Notes under the pieces: generated by a model | Told to the model about the DNA's origin: nothing | What the model saw: only the letters and a program-made list of their open reading frames with translations | The model's database searches: none | Shown here: positions 10,505 to 21,295 of the stretch, piece by piece | Numbering within the stretch: position 1 is the first letter of the stretch | How the letters are laid out: every line of letters begins with the position of its first letter | Program-made: the position numbers and the translations under genes | Source of the DNA: Yarrowia lipolytica | Taxonomy: Eukaryota > Ascomycota > Dipodascomycetes > Dipodascales | Direction of reading: 5' to 3' | DNA length: 64,000 nucleotides | NCBI RefSeq assembly: GCF_001761485.1 | Contig: NC_090772.1 | Coordinates: 2,726,501-2,790,500, forward strand

Positions 10505-10514
10505 AGTGGCGAAA
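10505..10514 (+). promoter_or_regulatory. Candidate Rpn4 (PACE-like) site
   Basis: AGTGGCGAAA lies 61-70 bp upstream of the PRE9 start. It differs by a base or two from the GGTGGCAAA element that Rpn4 uses on proteasome genes. The position is right; the match is imperfect. Confidence 0.4.
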
Positions 10515-11771
10515 CTTTGTTGTCGCGGTTGGGAGGACTGGTGGGTGGTTTAGTTGGGAATTGTGAGTGTGGTTGAAGAAGAGTCTATTTGTTGGGAGTT
10601 TACAAGGGTTCCGAAAAGTGCGACAAGTAGCTCTTATATAATTACTGCAGCCTCCGCGCAACACGGAAACGGAAACGGAAACAGGCGTCCAGGAATCATG
10701 TCATTTAATGTCATTTAATGGTGTGATCGGAGATAACGTTGTTATTGCCGGGAGAGAAGAGGGCCATAATCGGGGTAGTAATACACGAATTGAGGCCGGA
10801 GAAGTTGCACACCCACAAACAGACACCCACAAGTTCTGCAGCTACTTATTTAAACCCACCCGCCATGGTTACTTTTTACACCAAACAACTCTCATGGAAT
10901 CGAAGTTCGCCACCTCGGCTAAGAGATCAAAGTCAATTGATATGCTGCGAAATATCGATATGCAAAGATAATCCGGAGCAGCATGCTCACGTGAGAATAT
11001 AAAAAAAGAAGTGAGCCACCGTGGAGAGGTTTGGAGGCAACATGACAAGACCTTTTTCAATTCCTCACTCGCTCCTTCTACTGTAACCTCAAATTAGTCG
11101 CTATTATCTCTCAAAATTTCTGCCTGACTGGTCTTATTGGAAATCAGACTCGAAGGGCAGCACTCGATCCGGTTCGAAAAAAACAACCAAATCACGTGAT
11201 AAAAGTCAAAAGGAGGGAATTCAATGCGTACTGTATGTACGGAAGAATACTCTGACTCAACTTTGAGCTCAATTTGCCCCAGGCGTACAACTACATGGAC
11301 TCTGATGACATAAGCAGAACCTTCATTCTGTACATTACAGCATACACCATAAACATCATCTAGAGAGACCAAAATGTATATTTTACTGGCATTGACAGAT
11401 AGAATGCAAACCATACTATACTGTTTATATGTTTGGATTGCCCATGTTGGCATTAGTGGAGATCTGGGTGCCTACAGTTTGTCTGAGACACTGTGTTTCC
11501 CAAGTCCAAAGCTCTAAATCTGTTGGAGAGTCAGTCTGGAATATTTACCTTTGCATTACTAATACCATTGGATTACAAAGTTCATGGGTACTTTTCCTTC
11601 CCCTCTTGTTTTCCTTCACCTCTTGTTTTCCACATCTTGAATACTTCTCTATCATTCTCCACCATTATCGCACCATCAACCATACATGCGCCCAACCATG
11701 CATGATAAATGCATGCCAAAACACCATACAAAATTCCATCCTCATCACTAACCATCACAGCATCGAGCGCC
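10515..11771. other. Divergent intergenic region between PRE9 and URN1-like gene
   Basis: No supported gene. It contains three tandem GGAAAC units near 10666-10683 and a short direct repeat (GTCATTTAAT twice at about 10698-10720). A minus-strand frame of 119 codons at 11094-11453 starts with ATG but shows no domain. Confidence 0.55.
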
Positions 11772-13157
11772 ATGAGCAAGCGCCAGAATGACTCCAATCT
11801 GCCGAAAAAAGGCCCACATCGACCTCACAAACGACACAAGCCCGGCGAGTCACGTGACAGACCGCGATTCAAGATCCCACTCATTGAAAATTGGCTGCTG
11901 ATTTTCTTGCGGTCTGGAAAGCACTTCTTTTACAACAAGGAGACGAAACAATCGGCGTGGGAGGCACCGGACCACGTGGATGACTTTCTCTACAATAATG
12001 TAGATCAGAATTTGGTTCTTGTGCTTCTAGCGCGTGCCAGAGGATTACGGAAGAAGGATGATGTTTACTGGCGTGTTGGAGAGGATACTCTCTACCAGCG
12101 ACTGAGGCTTTCTGGGGTCGACAATGCAATGTCGAAAGTTGTTTCCGCCAAGATTGAGACACCGTCCCAAACTTCCCAACTGGAAACTTCAACTGTGGAG
12201 AGTGCCGAAGGTGCAGCAGAGTCAGCATCTGTTGGTATGGAGGCACATGAATCGGATTCAGAGGAGTTTTCTTCATCGGACGAATCTGAAGGAGAAAACA
12301 ACGGTATTGATTTCTCTGCTCTTCTGAGTGAGGATGAGGAGGGAATGGAAATCAATGGGGATGTGGGACCTTCGGAAGGTGCCAAAACCACTTTCAAGGA
12401 GTTGCTGAACGCTTACAATGTCAATCCATTTTCTACTTGGGACAAGGAGTTGGATAAACTGGTTGATGACGACCGGTATGAGGTCTTGGAGACTCGATTG
12501 GATAGAGAGAATGTGTTCAACGAGTGGGCCAAGGATGTGATTCGGCAGAGGAAGGAGGCCAAGGAGGCCGAGGCCGGCGGTGAAGATGAGCTTGAAGTTG
12601 ACATTTCTGCAGCCGAGGAGTTTGTGATGCTTCTGAAGGACACATTCAGAAAGGGCAAGTTTTACGTGGAGTATCGGCGAAAGAACAAGGGAGATGAGCG
12701 GTTCAAGGCGATTGATATCACCGACAAAGAGCGAGAGTCTGTCTACCGAGCATACTCCAAGGTAGCTCCCACAAAAAAAAAGGAGCGGGTTACTGCTTTT
12801 AAGAAGCTTCTGGAGGACAACAAGGCGTTGATCAATGCGGAGACAAACCTCGGAAACCTGCACACCACCATTTCCAATGACATAGCATGCATGGTGCTTG
12901 ACATTGAAGAGCGAGCTGAGATTCTGGACGAGTTTGTGTCCAAGCTTACCAGAGGTCAGATTGAGTCGGTGGAAGAGGCCAAGAAGAAGCGACAGGAGAG
13001 ATTGCTATACGAAAAGAGCAAGGCTGCGCATATCGAACGGAAGAAGGCAGAATGGGGCATTGAAAAGGGCAAGAAGAGGCTGGACAAGCAAAATAGGGAT
13101 CTGGATAGAGAGGTCCAGAAGCTCGGTATGGGAGGGCTCAAGAGCCAGTTGAAATAG
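11772..13157 (+). CDS. URN1: WW/FF-domain splicing-associated protein, Urn1-like
   Basis: A 461-residue protein. A WW domain lies at about residues 32-65 (second half FFYNKETKQSAWEAPDHV), followed by a Ser/Glu-rich acidic linker. An FF domain occupies about 205-260 (ELLNAYNVNPFSTWDKELDK, then the DDRYEVLETRLDRENVFNEW segment) and the C terminus is a charged helical region. This order matches budding-yeast Urn1 and fission-yeast Dre4, which associate with the spliceosome. I chose ATG 11772 (GCGCCATGAG) over an in-frame ATG at 11709 because the intervening 21 residues look non-coding. It lies 218 bp upstream of PRP6 on the same strand. Confidence 0.8.
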   Translation: MSKRQNDSNLPKKGPHRPHKRHKPGESRDRPRFKIPLIENWLLIFLRSGKHFFYNKETKQSAWEAPDHVDDFLYNNVDQNLVLVLLARARGLRKKDDVYWRVGEDTLYQRLRLSGVDNAMSKVVSAKIETPSQTSQLETSTVESAEGAAESASVGMEAHESDSEEFSSSDESEGENNGIDFSALLSEDEEGMEINGDVGPSEGAKTTFKELLNAYNVNPFSTWDKELDKLVDDDRYEVLETRLDRENVFNEWAKDVIRQRKEAKEAEAGGEDELEVDISAAEEFVMLLKDTFRKGKFYVEYRRKNKGDERFKAIDITDKERESVYRAYSKVAPTKKKERVTAFKKLLEDNKALINAETNLGNLHTTISNDIACMVLDIEERAEILDEFVSKLTRGQIESVEEAKKKRQERLLYEKSKAAHIERKKAEWGIEKGKKRLDKQNRDLDREVQKLGMGGLKSQLK

Positions 13158-13375
13158 TATTTATAGTAGAACATGGAACCTATTGACGGTGCTTCGTATA
13201 CGTATAAGTTAACACAAACAGTATTACTTGTACCAATTTTTATTTCAGTTAATTGCGACACTACCCAAAATCGAACTTCTCTCCACGGCAGTTGGGAAAC
13301 TCTCGTCCACTTCATTCATGCACGGCGGGGTGCACCTCTTATTTTCATCATCACCCACCCTTGGATACATACCAA

Positions 13376-16027
13376 ATGCCGCCTAAACTGTCCTTTCTGG
13401 ACATGCCTGCGCCGGCCGGGTACGTTCCCGGTCTTGGACGAGGCGCCACAGGATTTTCTACGCGTGCTGATCTCGGTTCAGCCCACCGAGCGACAGATAC
13501 CGATATCCCAGATGATCCTGAGCGGTTCAGAGACCCTGATGATGCCGGTATTTTGGGCAGAGAGAGCGCGGATGCCGACGACGAACTCGCCGACGAAATT
13601 TACGCCCAGATCGATGCTCGAATGGAGGAACGAAACAAGAAACGGCGCGAAATCAGAGAGGAGAAGGAGCGCCAGGAGGAAGAGAAACAGGCCACAATTG
13701 GAGGGATGTTTGCGGACGCGAAACGGGCGCTGTCAGAGGTGAGTCACGACGAGTGGCTGAATCTGCCTGAGAGTGGTGACCAGACTCGAAAGAACAAACG
13801 AGCTAGAATCGAAGCGAGGGAAGGGCTTAGAAGCTACAACATGAGTGATTCAGTACTGGAAGGACTGAGAGGACGAGCGGAGATTGGCGCTCATGTGACT
13901 GAAACAGACGATGGAAGCGTTACTCATATCAAGGCGATCTCAGATGCTCGTGACAAGATTTTGGATCTCAAGCTGAGTGGAAGAGAAACATCTACCAGCA
14001 TTGATCCGAGTGGATACCTCACATCTCTGAACTCGGAGAACTCGCAGTCAACTTCAGAGCTGGCAGATATAAAAAAGATGACACCGTTTGTTGAATCGCT
14101 CATTCGAAGTAACCCCAAAAACGCTGCTGGATGGATTGCAGGTGTGAGATTAGCAGAGCTCAAAAAGAAGCCTTCTCAGGCAATTCAACTTGCTGCTCAA
14201 GGATGTGAGAACTGTCCCACTAACGAGGATGTCTGGCTGGAAAGTATTCGAGTCAATGATATGGTGAATGCTCGTATCATTGCTGCACAAGCTGTCAAAC
14301 GTCTCCCCGAATCGGTGCGTATCTGGGAGGCTGCAGCTGACTTGGAAACTACTGAGGAGGCCAAGAAACGAGTACTTCGAAAAGCTCTCACATCCGTACC
14401 GCAATCTGTGCAGCTGTGGAAGCAACTGGTCAACTTGGAGGACGAGGAACATGCCAGATTGCTTCTTAGACAAGCTGTGGTGAGTGTTCCTCTCAGCGTG
14501 GACCTGTGGCTGGCTTTGGCTCGTTTGGAGGACCACAAGGCTGCTGAAAAGGTGCTCAATCGCGCCAGAAAGGCTGTTAGAACTGCTCCTGAAATATGGA
14601 TTGCAGCAGCTCGTCTGAGAGAACAGGTCAATGGAGCACAAAAGGAGGTGGACAAAATCATGAAGAAGGGGGTTTCGGAGCTGGAGTATCATGGACGAGT
14701 GCTGTCCCGTGAAGAGTGGCTCACTCAAGCTCATATATGTGAGAAAGAGGATGCTCCGTTGGCATGCGGAGCTATCATTCGCGCTACTGTGGCCCAGGGA
14801 ATTGATAAGGAGCCAGAACATGTTCAGATTGACACATTATTGGAAAGTTCACGCGATCTTAGCTACCCCGTTACTAGCAGATCGGTCTTGGAATTGGCAA
14901 CTGAAATGTTCCCTTTTTCCGAAAAGATTTGGCTCACCTGGACTGCCCTGGAGAGGCGTCTCAACAGTGGCGATCAGCTGTGGAGTGTTCTCGAGAAGGC
15001 AGTGACCAGCTGCAAAAAGTCTACTCAACTCTGGCTCTACTATATTCGGGAAAAGTGGCACCATGGCAAGTTCAAGGAGTCACGTGAGATTGTGTCACGT
15101 GCTTTTGAGGAGGTTGGCCATGCGCAGGAGATTTGGCTGGAGGCAGTCCAACTGGAACTTGAAGTCGGGCAGCCAGACAGAGCTAGAGATCTGCTAGAGA
15201 AGGCACGTGACGTTGGTGTCGCACGCGAGACATTATGGGTCCGGGCTGTTCGTCTAGAGCGAGAGCTTGGAAAAGCACCTGCCGCCATTTCTTTGGCTGA
15301 GAAGGCTTTGGAGGAGTTTGTTGAATGCGATGGATTGTGGATTGAGCTCGGCAAGGCTAAAACCGAATCATCAGGTGTGCCGGAAGCACGTGATACGTAC
15401 ATCCAGGGCACCAAGAACTGTCCCAAATCTGTGGCCCTGTGGATCTTGCTTGCTGCTGCTGAAGAATCCCGTGGTGTTCAAATCCGAGCTCGGTCTGTGC
15501 TTGAACAGGCTGCTCTGATCAACCCTTACAATGAAGAGCTCTGGCTGGCGCGTGTTAGACTGGAATTGCGAGCTGGAAATATTGCGCAGGTTAAGGTCCT
15601 CCTCTCTCGAGCTTTGCAGGAGTGTCCCCAAAGTGGACGTCTCATAGTGGAGAGCATTGGACTCGAACCTCGGTCTCACCGAAAGTCCAAACTTGTCGAG
15701 GCAGTCAGCAAGAATGAGAACGACGGCTATATTCTCGTGCTCCTGGCCAAATCTCTCTGGTTGCGTAACCAGTTCGACAAGGCATCCAAGTGGCTTACCA
15801 CGGCTCTGGAGATGGATTCTAACAATGGAGATGTCTGGCTATGGGCCTACAAGTTCTTCTCTGAGCGTGGAGAAGGCGTGGATGAGGTGATTGAGGGTTT
15901 CAAACAAGCCGAGCCAACCGAAGGAGAAGTTTGGAGTAGTCTCAAAGATGATATTGGCAACTTTGGTAAGACAGAAGTGGATCTTCTGAAGGAGGGAAGT
16001 TCCAAGCTTGACCTTGGAAGTAAGTAA
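13376..16027 (+). CDS. PRP6: U4/U6.U5 tri-snRNP splicing factor Prp6
   Basis: An 883-residue protein. Its N terminus (SFLDMPAPAGYVPGLGRGAT) is the diagnostic PRP1_N segment of the Prp6/PRPF6 family, and from about residue 230 to the end it is an array of half-TPR (HAT) repeats with recurring W-x-x-x-A/L patterns. Length agrees with yeast and human orthologues (about 900-940). Prp6 bridges U5 and U4/U6 in the tri-snRNP. The frame is open upstream to 13253 but without an ATG; the start at 13376 (ACCAAATGCC) fits the family N terminus. No intron is visible. Confidence 0.95.
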   Translation: MPPKLSFLDMPAPAGYVPGLGRGATGFSTRADLGSAHRATDTDIPDDPERFRDPDDAGILGRESADADDELADEIYAQIDARMEERNKKRREIREEKERQEEEKQATIGGMFADAKRALSEVSHDEWLNLPESGDQTRKNKRARIEAREGLRSYNMSDSVLEGLRGRAEIGAHVTETDDGSVTHIKAISDARDKILDLKLSGRETSTSIDPSGYLTSLNSENSQSTSELADIKKMTPFVESLIRSNPKNAAGWIAGVRLAELKKKPSQAIQLAAQGCENCPTNEDVWLESIRVNDMVNARIIAAQAVKRLPESVRIWEAAADLETTEEAKKRVLRKALTSVPQSVQLWKQLVNLEDEEHARLLLRQAVVSVPLSVDLWLALARLEDHKAAEKVLNRARKAVRTAPEIWIAAARLREQVNGAQKEVDKIMKKGVSELEYHGRVLSREEWLTQAHICEKEDAPLACGAIIRATVAQGIDKEPEHVQIDTLLESSRDLSYPVTSRSVLELATEMFPFSEKIWLTWTALERRLNSGDQLWSVLEKAVTSCKKSTQLWLYYIREKWHHGKFKESREIVSRAFEEVGHAQEIWLEAVQLELEVGQPDRARDLLEKARDVGVARETLWVRAVRLERELGKAPAAISLAEKALEEFVECDGLWIELGKAKTESSGVPEARDTYIQGTKNCPKSVALWILLAAAEESRGVQIRARSVLEQAALINPYNEELWLARVRLELRAGNIAQVKVLLSRALQECPQSGRLIVESIGLEPRSHRKSKLVEAVSKNENDGYILVLLAKSLWLRNQFDKASKWLTTALEMDSNNGDVWLWAYKFFSERGEGVDEVIEGFKQAEPTEGEVWSSLKDDIGNFGKTEVDLLKEGSSKLDLGSK

Positions 16028-16862
16028 CAAAGGCTATGGTAAGGTCACAAGTAGTCATTATTGCATCATAAAACGAATCTTTATTGTGAACATCTCGATT
16101 GTATGCTTCTGGGTGTGTCATCTAGATTCGGTGTTTACCGGGTGGACTGAGGGCATATTGTGGAACAATTCTACATTATTTCAATGGGATTTGAACCCTG
16201 AATCTAGTCAAATACACCAAATAACGACGATCAATCGAGTTCTTGTTGACTCAAGTGAGTGTTCCACTGTACGCTACATACTGTACTGATAGCTCGTAGT
16301 GGTATGAAAGTTCAAGGTCTAGATGGTACAAGTAGGTGTATCATCTTCCACGAGAGCCTAGGTGGTCAGAAGAGTCTCTGCCGTCTCAATGGATACCGCA
16401 TATCAGACTCAGCAGAAAGCTCCACCTGTGGTAATGACGTCTTAGAGCTCAAACTATGGCGAAAGATTCTTCAGAAGAGATATTGGACCCCGCAGCGGGT
16501 GTGAAGAAAATGGTCGACAAAGAGAGTCGACGAATCCTTAGAAACTACAACAGAAGAATACTGATCTACTTGACGTCATCTCTGAATCAATAGTAGACTC
16601 TTGCGCAGCGGGGGTGTCAACCGAGGTCCATCGGGTAACAGCATCATAGCGACTCCATTTTCTGTACTGAATCACATGAAACCCACACAGCCCATGCCCA
16701 CATCTATCATCAACTATATATACATGTTATTCCAAGGTGACGGTGATCTGACCAACTCAGTCACTTGTCACCGGCATCAGGCTTAGCCCGCTGAACGATT
16801 GCAACATGCCAATCAATTCAACAATCCATCTGATCCGTAGGCTTGTCAAATTGCCTCCTCAA
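16028..16862. other. Convergent intergenic region with an orphan B-box
   Basis: About 830 bp between the 3' ends of PRP6 and ATP12. On the minus strand, 16197-16187 reads GGTTCAAATCC, an exact TFIIIC B-box, but I see no A-box or cloverleaf around it. No supported protein gene. Confidence 0.5.
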
Positions 16863-17732
16863 TTACATTCGAGCGAGCAACGAACAAGATGCCAAATGTC
16901 TTCGGATGTCGCAAAAGTCCACGTCGTGGGTATCCTCGACCTCTCCCCATCGCTCGACCTGGAACTTGGTTTCCAGACCCACCAGCTCGGCCACCTGGGT
17001 GGGGGTGAGCTTGCCCGAAATCAAAAAGGCTCCACAAATAAAGGACTTAGAGGTCAGGGTGGCTCGCTCCAGAGCAGCCAGCTGCCACGGGCTCAGGGTG
17101 TAGGCCCACTGTTTCACGGCCTCCTTGTCCTCGGCAGTCTGCCGGTTGCCAAGCAGCCCCTTGTCCGAGTCCATGGACTTGAGGGTCACGCCCCAGAACT
17201 TCTCGGCGTCGGCAATTACAGGTCGGAAGTCGTTTTCCTGAGCAGCTCGCAGACGGCCCTGGTAGCTGTCGGAGGGCTCGAAGATGAGGAGAGCGTCGGT
17301 GTCAATATAAGGCATAATATCCTTGATGGCGGCGTCTCGCACAGCGGGAGACTTGGAAATGTCAATTGCTCGCGACACCAGCGACGTCAGCGGCACAGAG
17401 TGGTTTTTGAGCTTGAGAGAGGGCAGAACCTGCCACTCGTGCATGAGTAGGTGGGCGAGCGGCTTCTTGGTAGCAGGAAGAATCAGATCGTGCTGTCCCA
17501 TGGTTCGCAGAGACTTGCCCCCGAGAGTCACGGTGATGTTGCCGTTTTCGAGGTCCTTGACAGCCAGCTCTTCCCAGAACCGCTTCAGTCCCTTGACCTG
17601 GATCGGAGACACCTTCTCCTTCTTGTCGGGCTGAACCACTCGAGCCAGGCCGCTCATCAGAGGGCCGGCGTTTTCCAGAGACAGGTTGGAGGCGTGCCGA
17701 ACGGCTTGCTTGGAGATATGTCGCGCCAGCAT
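16863..17732 (-). CDS. ATP12: Mitochondrial F1-ATPase assembly chaperone Atp12
   Basis: A 289-residue protein of the ATP12 family, whose members bind the F1 alpha subunit before its assembly into ATP synthase. The first roughly 25 residues (MLARHISKQAVRHASNL) are basic and lack acids, as in a mitochondrial presequence. Family segments follow: GLKRFWEELAVKDLENGNI, VTLGGKSLRTMGQ, HEWQVLP, and a C-terminal block ending SPWQLAALERATLTSKSF. Length fits the fungal proteins (about 300-325). It converges with PRP6. Confidence 0.92.
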   Translation of the reverse strand: MLARHISKQAVRHASNLSLENAGPLMSGLARVVQPDKKEKVSPIQVKGLKRFWEELAVKDLENGNITVTLGGKSLRTMGQHDLILPATKKPLAHLLMHEWQVLPSLKLKNHSVPLTSLVSRAIDISKSPAVRDAAIKDIMPYIDTDALLIFEPSDSYQGRLRAAQENDFRPVIADAEKFWGVTLKSMDSDKGLLGNRQTAEDKEAVKQWAYTLSPWQLAALERATLTSKSFICGAFLISGKLTPTQVAELVGLETKFQVERWGEVEDTHDVDFCDIRRHLASCSLLARM

Positions 17733-18705
17733 TTTTTGTAGGCTGTCGTGTATGTGAGAGTGGATGTGTAAGGCGACAGGGTTAGTTTTCGGCCCAAAGT
17801 TTATTATGGAAGTAGAAGTGGCAGAAGTTGGTTAGAGGGTCAACTAAATGATAATGATGAGAATTTGGAGAGGATGCTAATCATTGTATGAGTTGCGGAG
17901 AATTCTACCCATGAAAATGAGACCAAATTGCTATTAAAAAGACACAAGGAGAAACACAAATAAAGAGCAAGTTTTTCGGGGTGTATTTCAACATCGATTG
18001 TCTATCTATTTCCGTAACTTCACTTCAATGCGAGTATCTGAAGAATTTTGCGTGGAGAGAGGATGTGAAAGTAGACTGAAGTCTCAACTATATTCCAAGT
18101 ATTAAAAGTACAAATATGTAAATAAATAAATAAGCCTAAAAAAACAACAAATACTGCTGATAGGCTCACTCTACATAACTTCTTCATTCAACCAATTGAT
18201 ATCAACCCCAACCAGCATTACATGTATTGAGGAACAGGCAGACAATATCAAGGACGAAAATTCCACTCGTGAAATGCGATACCATTTACAATACCAGGCA
18301 GCATAAGAACCCAACCACATACAACGCCGTTTTGATTGAATGATATCGTCTATACGGTCCAGTCTCTCCGGGCTAAACATCATTACATGCTCATGAAGTT
18401 ATTTGGAGTTGATAGAAGGCATTTCAATACTATCCAGACTCGTTCCTCTCTTCTACACGCTCAACTCGAGCCTTCACCAACGAGAAGGGAGTTGAAAGAT
18501 CCGGGGTTCTCTACATGTCCATTCTGGTCCTACCCAGGTCCTCCTACCCAAGCTGGTAGGAAACAAAACATAAATGTGTTGGGGAAGACAGAAAAAGTCC
18601 ATGAAGAGCAAACAAAGGCCTTACACGCCCAAGATCATTAAATTCGGCGGTTTGAATAGTCAAACCTCGTCTTTACTAACTATTCAGCACCGCTGAAAAA
18701 CAATC
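17733..18705. other. Intergenic region upstream of ATP12 and the tRNA genes
   Basis: About 970 bp of AT-rich sequence with no supported gene. It holds the ATP12 promoter and the 5' flank of tRNA-Ile. Confidence 0.55.
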
Positions 18706-18799
18706 GGTCCCTTGGCCCAGTTGGTTAAGGCGTCGTGCTAATAAGAAATAGCAATGCTTTGCAACGCGAAGATCAGCAGTTCGATCCTGCTAGGGACCA
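18706..18799 (+). tRNA. tRNA-Ile (anticodon AAU) with a 20-nt intron
   Basis: The acceptor arms GGTCCCT and AGGGACC pair, and the discriminator is A. The D arm reads GGCCCAGTTGGTTAAGGC (A-box), the anticodon stem TCGTG/CGCGA, the anticodon loop CTAATAA with anticodon AAT, and the T arm CAGCA-GTTCGATC-type (B-box). A 20-nt insertion lies one base 3' of the anticodon, the canonical place for eukaryotic tRNA introns. Mature length is 74 nt. A TTTTT terminator begins about four bases after the gene. Confidence 0.95.
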
Positions 18800-18882
18800 G
18801 TTATTTTTGGGAACCATCTTTCCAGTCACGTGATGCTCCCCACGTCTGTAGACCTCATTTCCATGCCCCGGAAACATCGCCG

Positions 18883-18977
18883 GCGGATTTAGCTCAGTTG
18901 GGAGAGCGCCAGACTGAAGTCATAATCGGTCTCTACAAGTAATCTGGAGGTCCTGTGTTCAATCCACAGAATTCGCA
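18883..18977 (+). tRNA. tRNA-Phe (anticodon GAA) with a 22-nt intron
   Basis: Exons match yeast tRNA-Phe almost base for base: GCGGATTTAGCTCAGTTGGG start, stem CCAGA/TCTGG, anticodon GAA at 18916-18918, end GAATTCGCA. The intron runs from 18920 to 18941, after position 37. Mature length is 73 nt. It lies 83 bp downstream of tRNA-Ile on the same strand. A perfect 9-bp hairpin and then TTTTT follow it. Confidence 0.96.
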
Positions 18978-18983
18978 GTGTTC

Positions 18984-19013
18984 AGAATGTTCTCGTGAAC
19001 ATTCTTCCTTTTT
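18984..19013 (+). terminator. Hairpin plus T5 tract after tRNA-Phe
   Basis: AGAATGTTC, loop TCGT, GAACATTCT forms a perfect 9-bp stem at 18984-19005, followed by T5 at 19009-19013. Pol III needs only the T tract; the hairpin in the trailer is an extra. Confidence 0.6.
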
Positions 19014-21295
19014 CACCCGTACTTCTAGGGTGTTTTTTATCACAATTTGTGAATGGACCACCGGCACCATCTTCCAAACCGGAACAACGAGCAAAGCAGG
19101 TACCGTAGGGTCCTTGTGAGAGGGGATATACTCTTTCTGAATGTCTTATTCATATATATTACATGAACAAAGTTGTATTACGAACTGCTCGTTCTCTATA
19201 CAGCACCCCAATGGGATTTGAACATTTCCCTCTGCATAGCTGAGGTCTTGGTCGGGGATTGTAATGTTGTGAGAAATGTGTTTCTAAGAGATAATGGAGG
19301 AGTTATACGGTATAAAAAGATGAATTTCTACAATCCTCTTGTGTTAAATAGATTGTAAATGCTCTTTTTCTTGCAGCTATCTCTCAACTGTCAAAATCCA
19401 GAATGGGTGAAAAACATACTCTGATTATCTGTTGAAAAGCTTAGAACGGAGCCCTCCGTTACAAGCAGGAATGGGAAAGCTGTCACCGTGAACAAAATAA
19501 CCCCAAAAACAATTTCAAAGAGAATTGCAGCACCCAGGATTCTCGTATGGTCTCCCACTACAATACTAACTGGGCTCTCTGGTGCTTGACTATGGCTGAT
19601 CGGACGGGAAGCCGTATTTTCACCAGGATATGGCCGCAACTGGACTCCACGAGGATGATGCGTCTCTTGCAAAAAATATATATGTCACGTGACCTAGAAT
19701 GAAAAAAAAGTCACTGTCATGGATCATTAAACCACTTGGAAGAACCGAATGAACATGGTGGTCATGTCGTCAATGCAGCAATCGTCTACTTGTAGAATGT
19801 TCAACGGTGCCTAGGTCGATTAGTTTACCAGGAATAGTCGAGAAAAGCTGTGTACAGTATGAACTATCACCCGTTATTCTAGGCGTTATCCAACTACAGT
19901 ATGTACAGTATGTACTCATTTACCATGTGGTAAGTCGACTTGAAGCAACACCAAGCTATCAGTTTCTATCTTTGGTGATTCAAATAACATGCTCAGTTCA
20001 AATGAAAATGAAAGAAAAAAAAGTTTCCCGATCAGATTTTCGGAGAATCGGATTTTTGAGTTGAAGAATCGAGTTTTAGGAGAATCCGGTTTTTGAAGAA
20101 TCAAATTTTGGAGAATCGAAATTTTGAACTTTTTTTCTTGATTTTTTTTGTTCTTGATTTTTTTTTTTCTTGATTTTTTTCTTCCTTGTGACCAAAGGGT
20201 AATAGGACTCTAGTCCACTTCTCTTCAAAACCATTTTTTAATCCAGAGCGCCTACTTTTTCTCGAAGCACCACTCGGACAATGACTACAGTAATCTCCAC
20301 CCACTTCAGGGTGTCTATGGACTGTCTATGGACCCTTGTTTTGCCCATGTGCCTTGACATAATAATCTGTTTTTCCCAATCCGGAAAAAACATAAGCATA
20401 TGTAACGATAAGGGAGTCAGGGAGATGAGAGAGGGTGGATGGGATGTGTTTGAACAGGTTCAGTTGAATAGGAGGAATTCCATTCATTTGTACCATCTCC
20501 ATTCGATTCTTGAAGCCCATGAACAAGTCGTACTGCAACATTCCCACAATTGAGGCGTGAACAAGAACCTCGTAGGGCCATATAAACAGCGCTACTACCA
20601 TCTTAAACTGGTCTAAAAGCGCACTAAACTCAAGTAGGACCCCTTCTTATGCTAAGGAAATTAAGTCTTTGTCAATAGGGGTATCGTGCTATTGTTCCTG
20701 AGTGCCTGAGTGCCTGCGTGAATGAGTTGGGCGTATACTGAGCTGTATCCTGGAGTAGGATGGGTAAGGGACCAAAGTTGTACTTTGAGAGATCAAACAT
20801 CAGCAGAAGACGAAAAGGTTTATATATAGCGACACTTGTCCCTTCATCGATCTCCCCGCCTGGGTTGACAAGGCTACCATGACTTCCGCATCTGGTGAAG
20901 GACCCTGCAAGGACCCACGTTGTAAATACAGGAGGCGTTAATTTTAGCCAGCTGATACGGAGATTTGGGTGATATTGAGAGAAGAGGAGAAGAGAACACT
21001 GCTGTAAATTCGATTTCCAAGTCTGTACGTTTTTCAACAGACAATATCAACCCACCCTGAATCTTTCGTAGGGCCCCCTCGCATCATCTTAAGTTAACAT
21101 CTCCGATGCGTGTCTATCACCAGCGCAAATCTCCACCAAATGCTGTCAGATACGGTTTCGTTCATGCTTCGGCAAGGTATGGTATCCTCCGAGCTAGCCA
21201 CAAACGTCTCGCTGGGGTCTGTAACTCGTGGAGATATATAACCGGGGCTCTCGTCCTCAGGTTGAGCAGATACAATACAGTACAAGCAAGTGGCA
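19014..21295. other. Long intergenic region with simple repeats
   Basis: About 2.3 kb with no supported protein gene. It includes five spaced AGAATC words at 20044-20117 followed by a T-rich TTCTTGATTTT tract to about 20190, and a second B-box-like word at 19223-19214 (minus). The frame at 19391-19672 (minus) has a hydrophobic segment but no ATG. Confidence 0.55.
20044..20190 (+). repeat. Degenerate AGAATC repeats and TTCTTGATTTT tract
   Basis: AGAATC occurs at 20044, 20065, 20081, 20097 and 20112, mostly followed by a few bases and a T4-5 run (spacing 21, 16, 16, 15). It is followed immediately by several units of TTCTTGATTTT with growing T runs. Seen directly; function unknown. Confidence 0.7.

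Noticed and set aside
18706-18977. Possible tRNA-5S rRNA fusion genes, known from Yarrowia
   Set aside because: The sequence after both tRNAs shows terminators and no 5S-like sequence.
19391-19672. 93-codon minus-strand frame with a hydrophobic segment
   Set aside because: Opens with TTG, has no usable ATG and no recognisable family.
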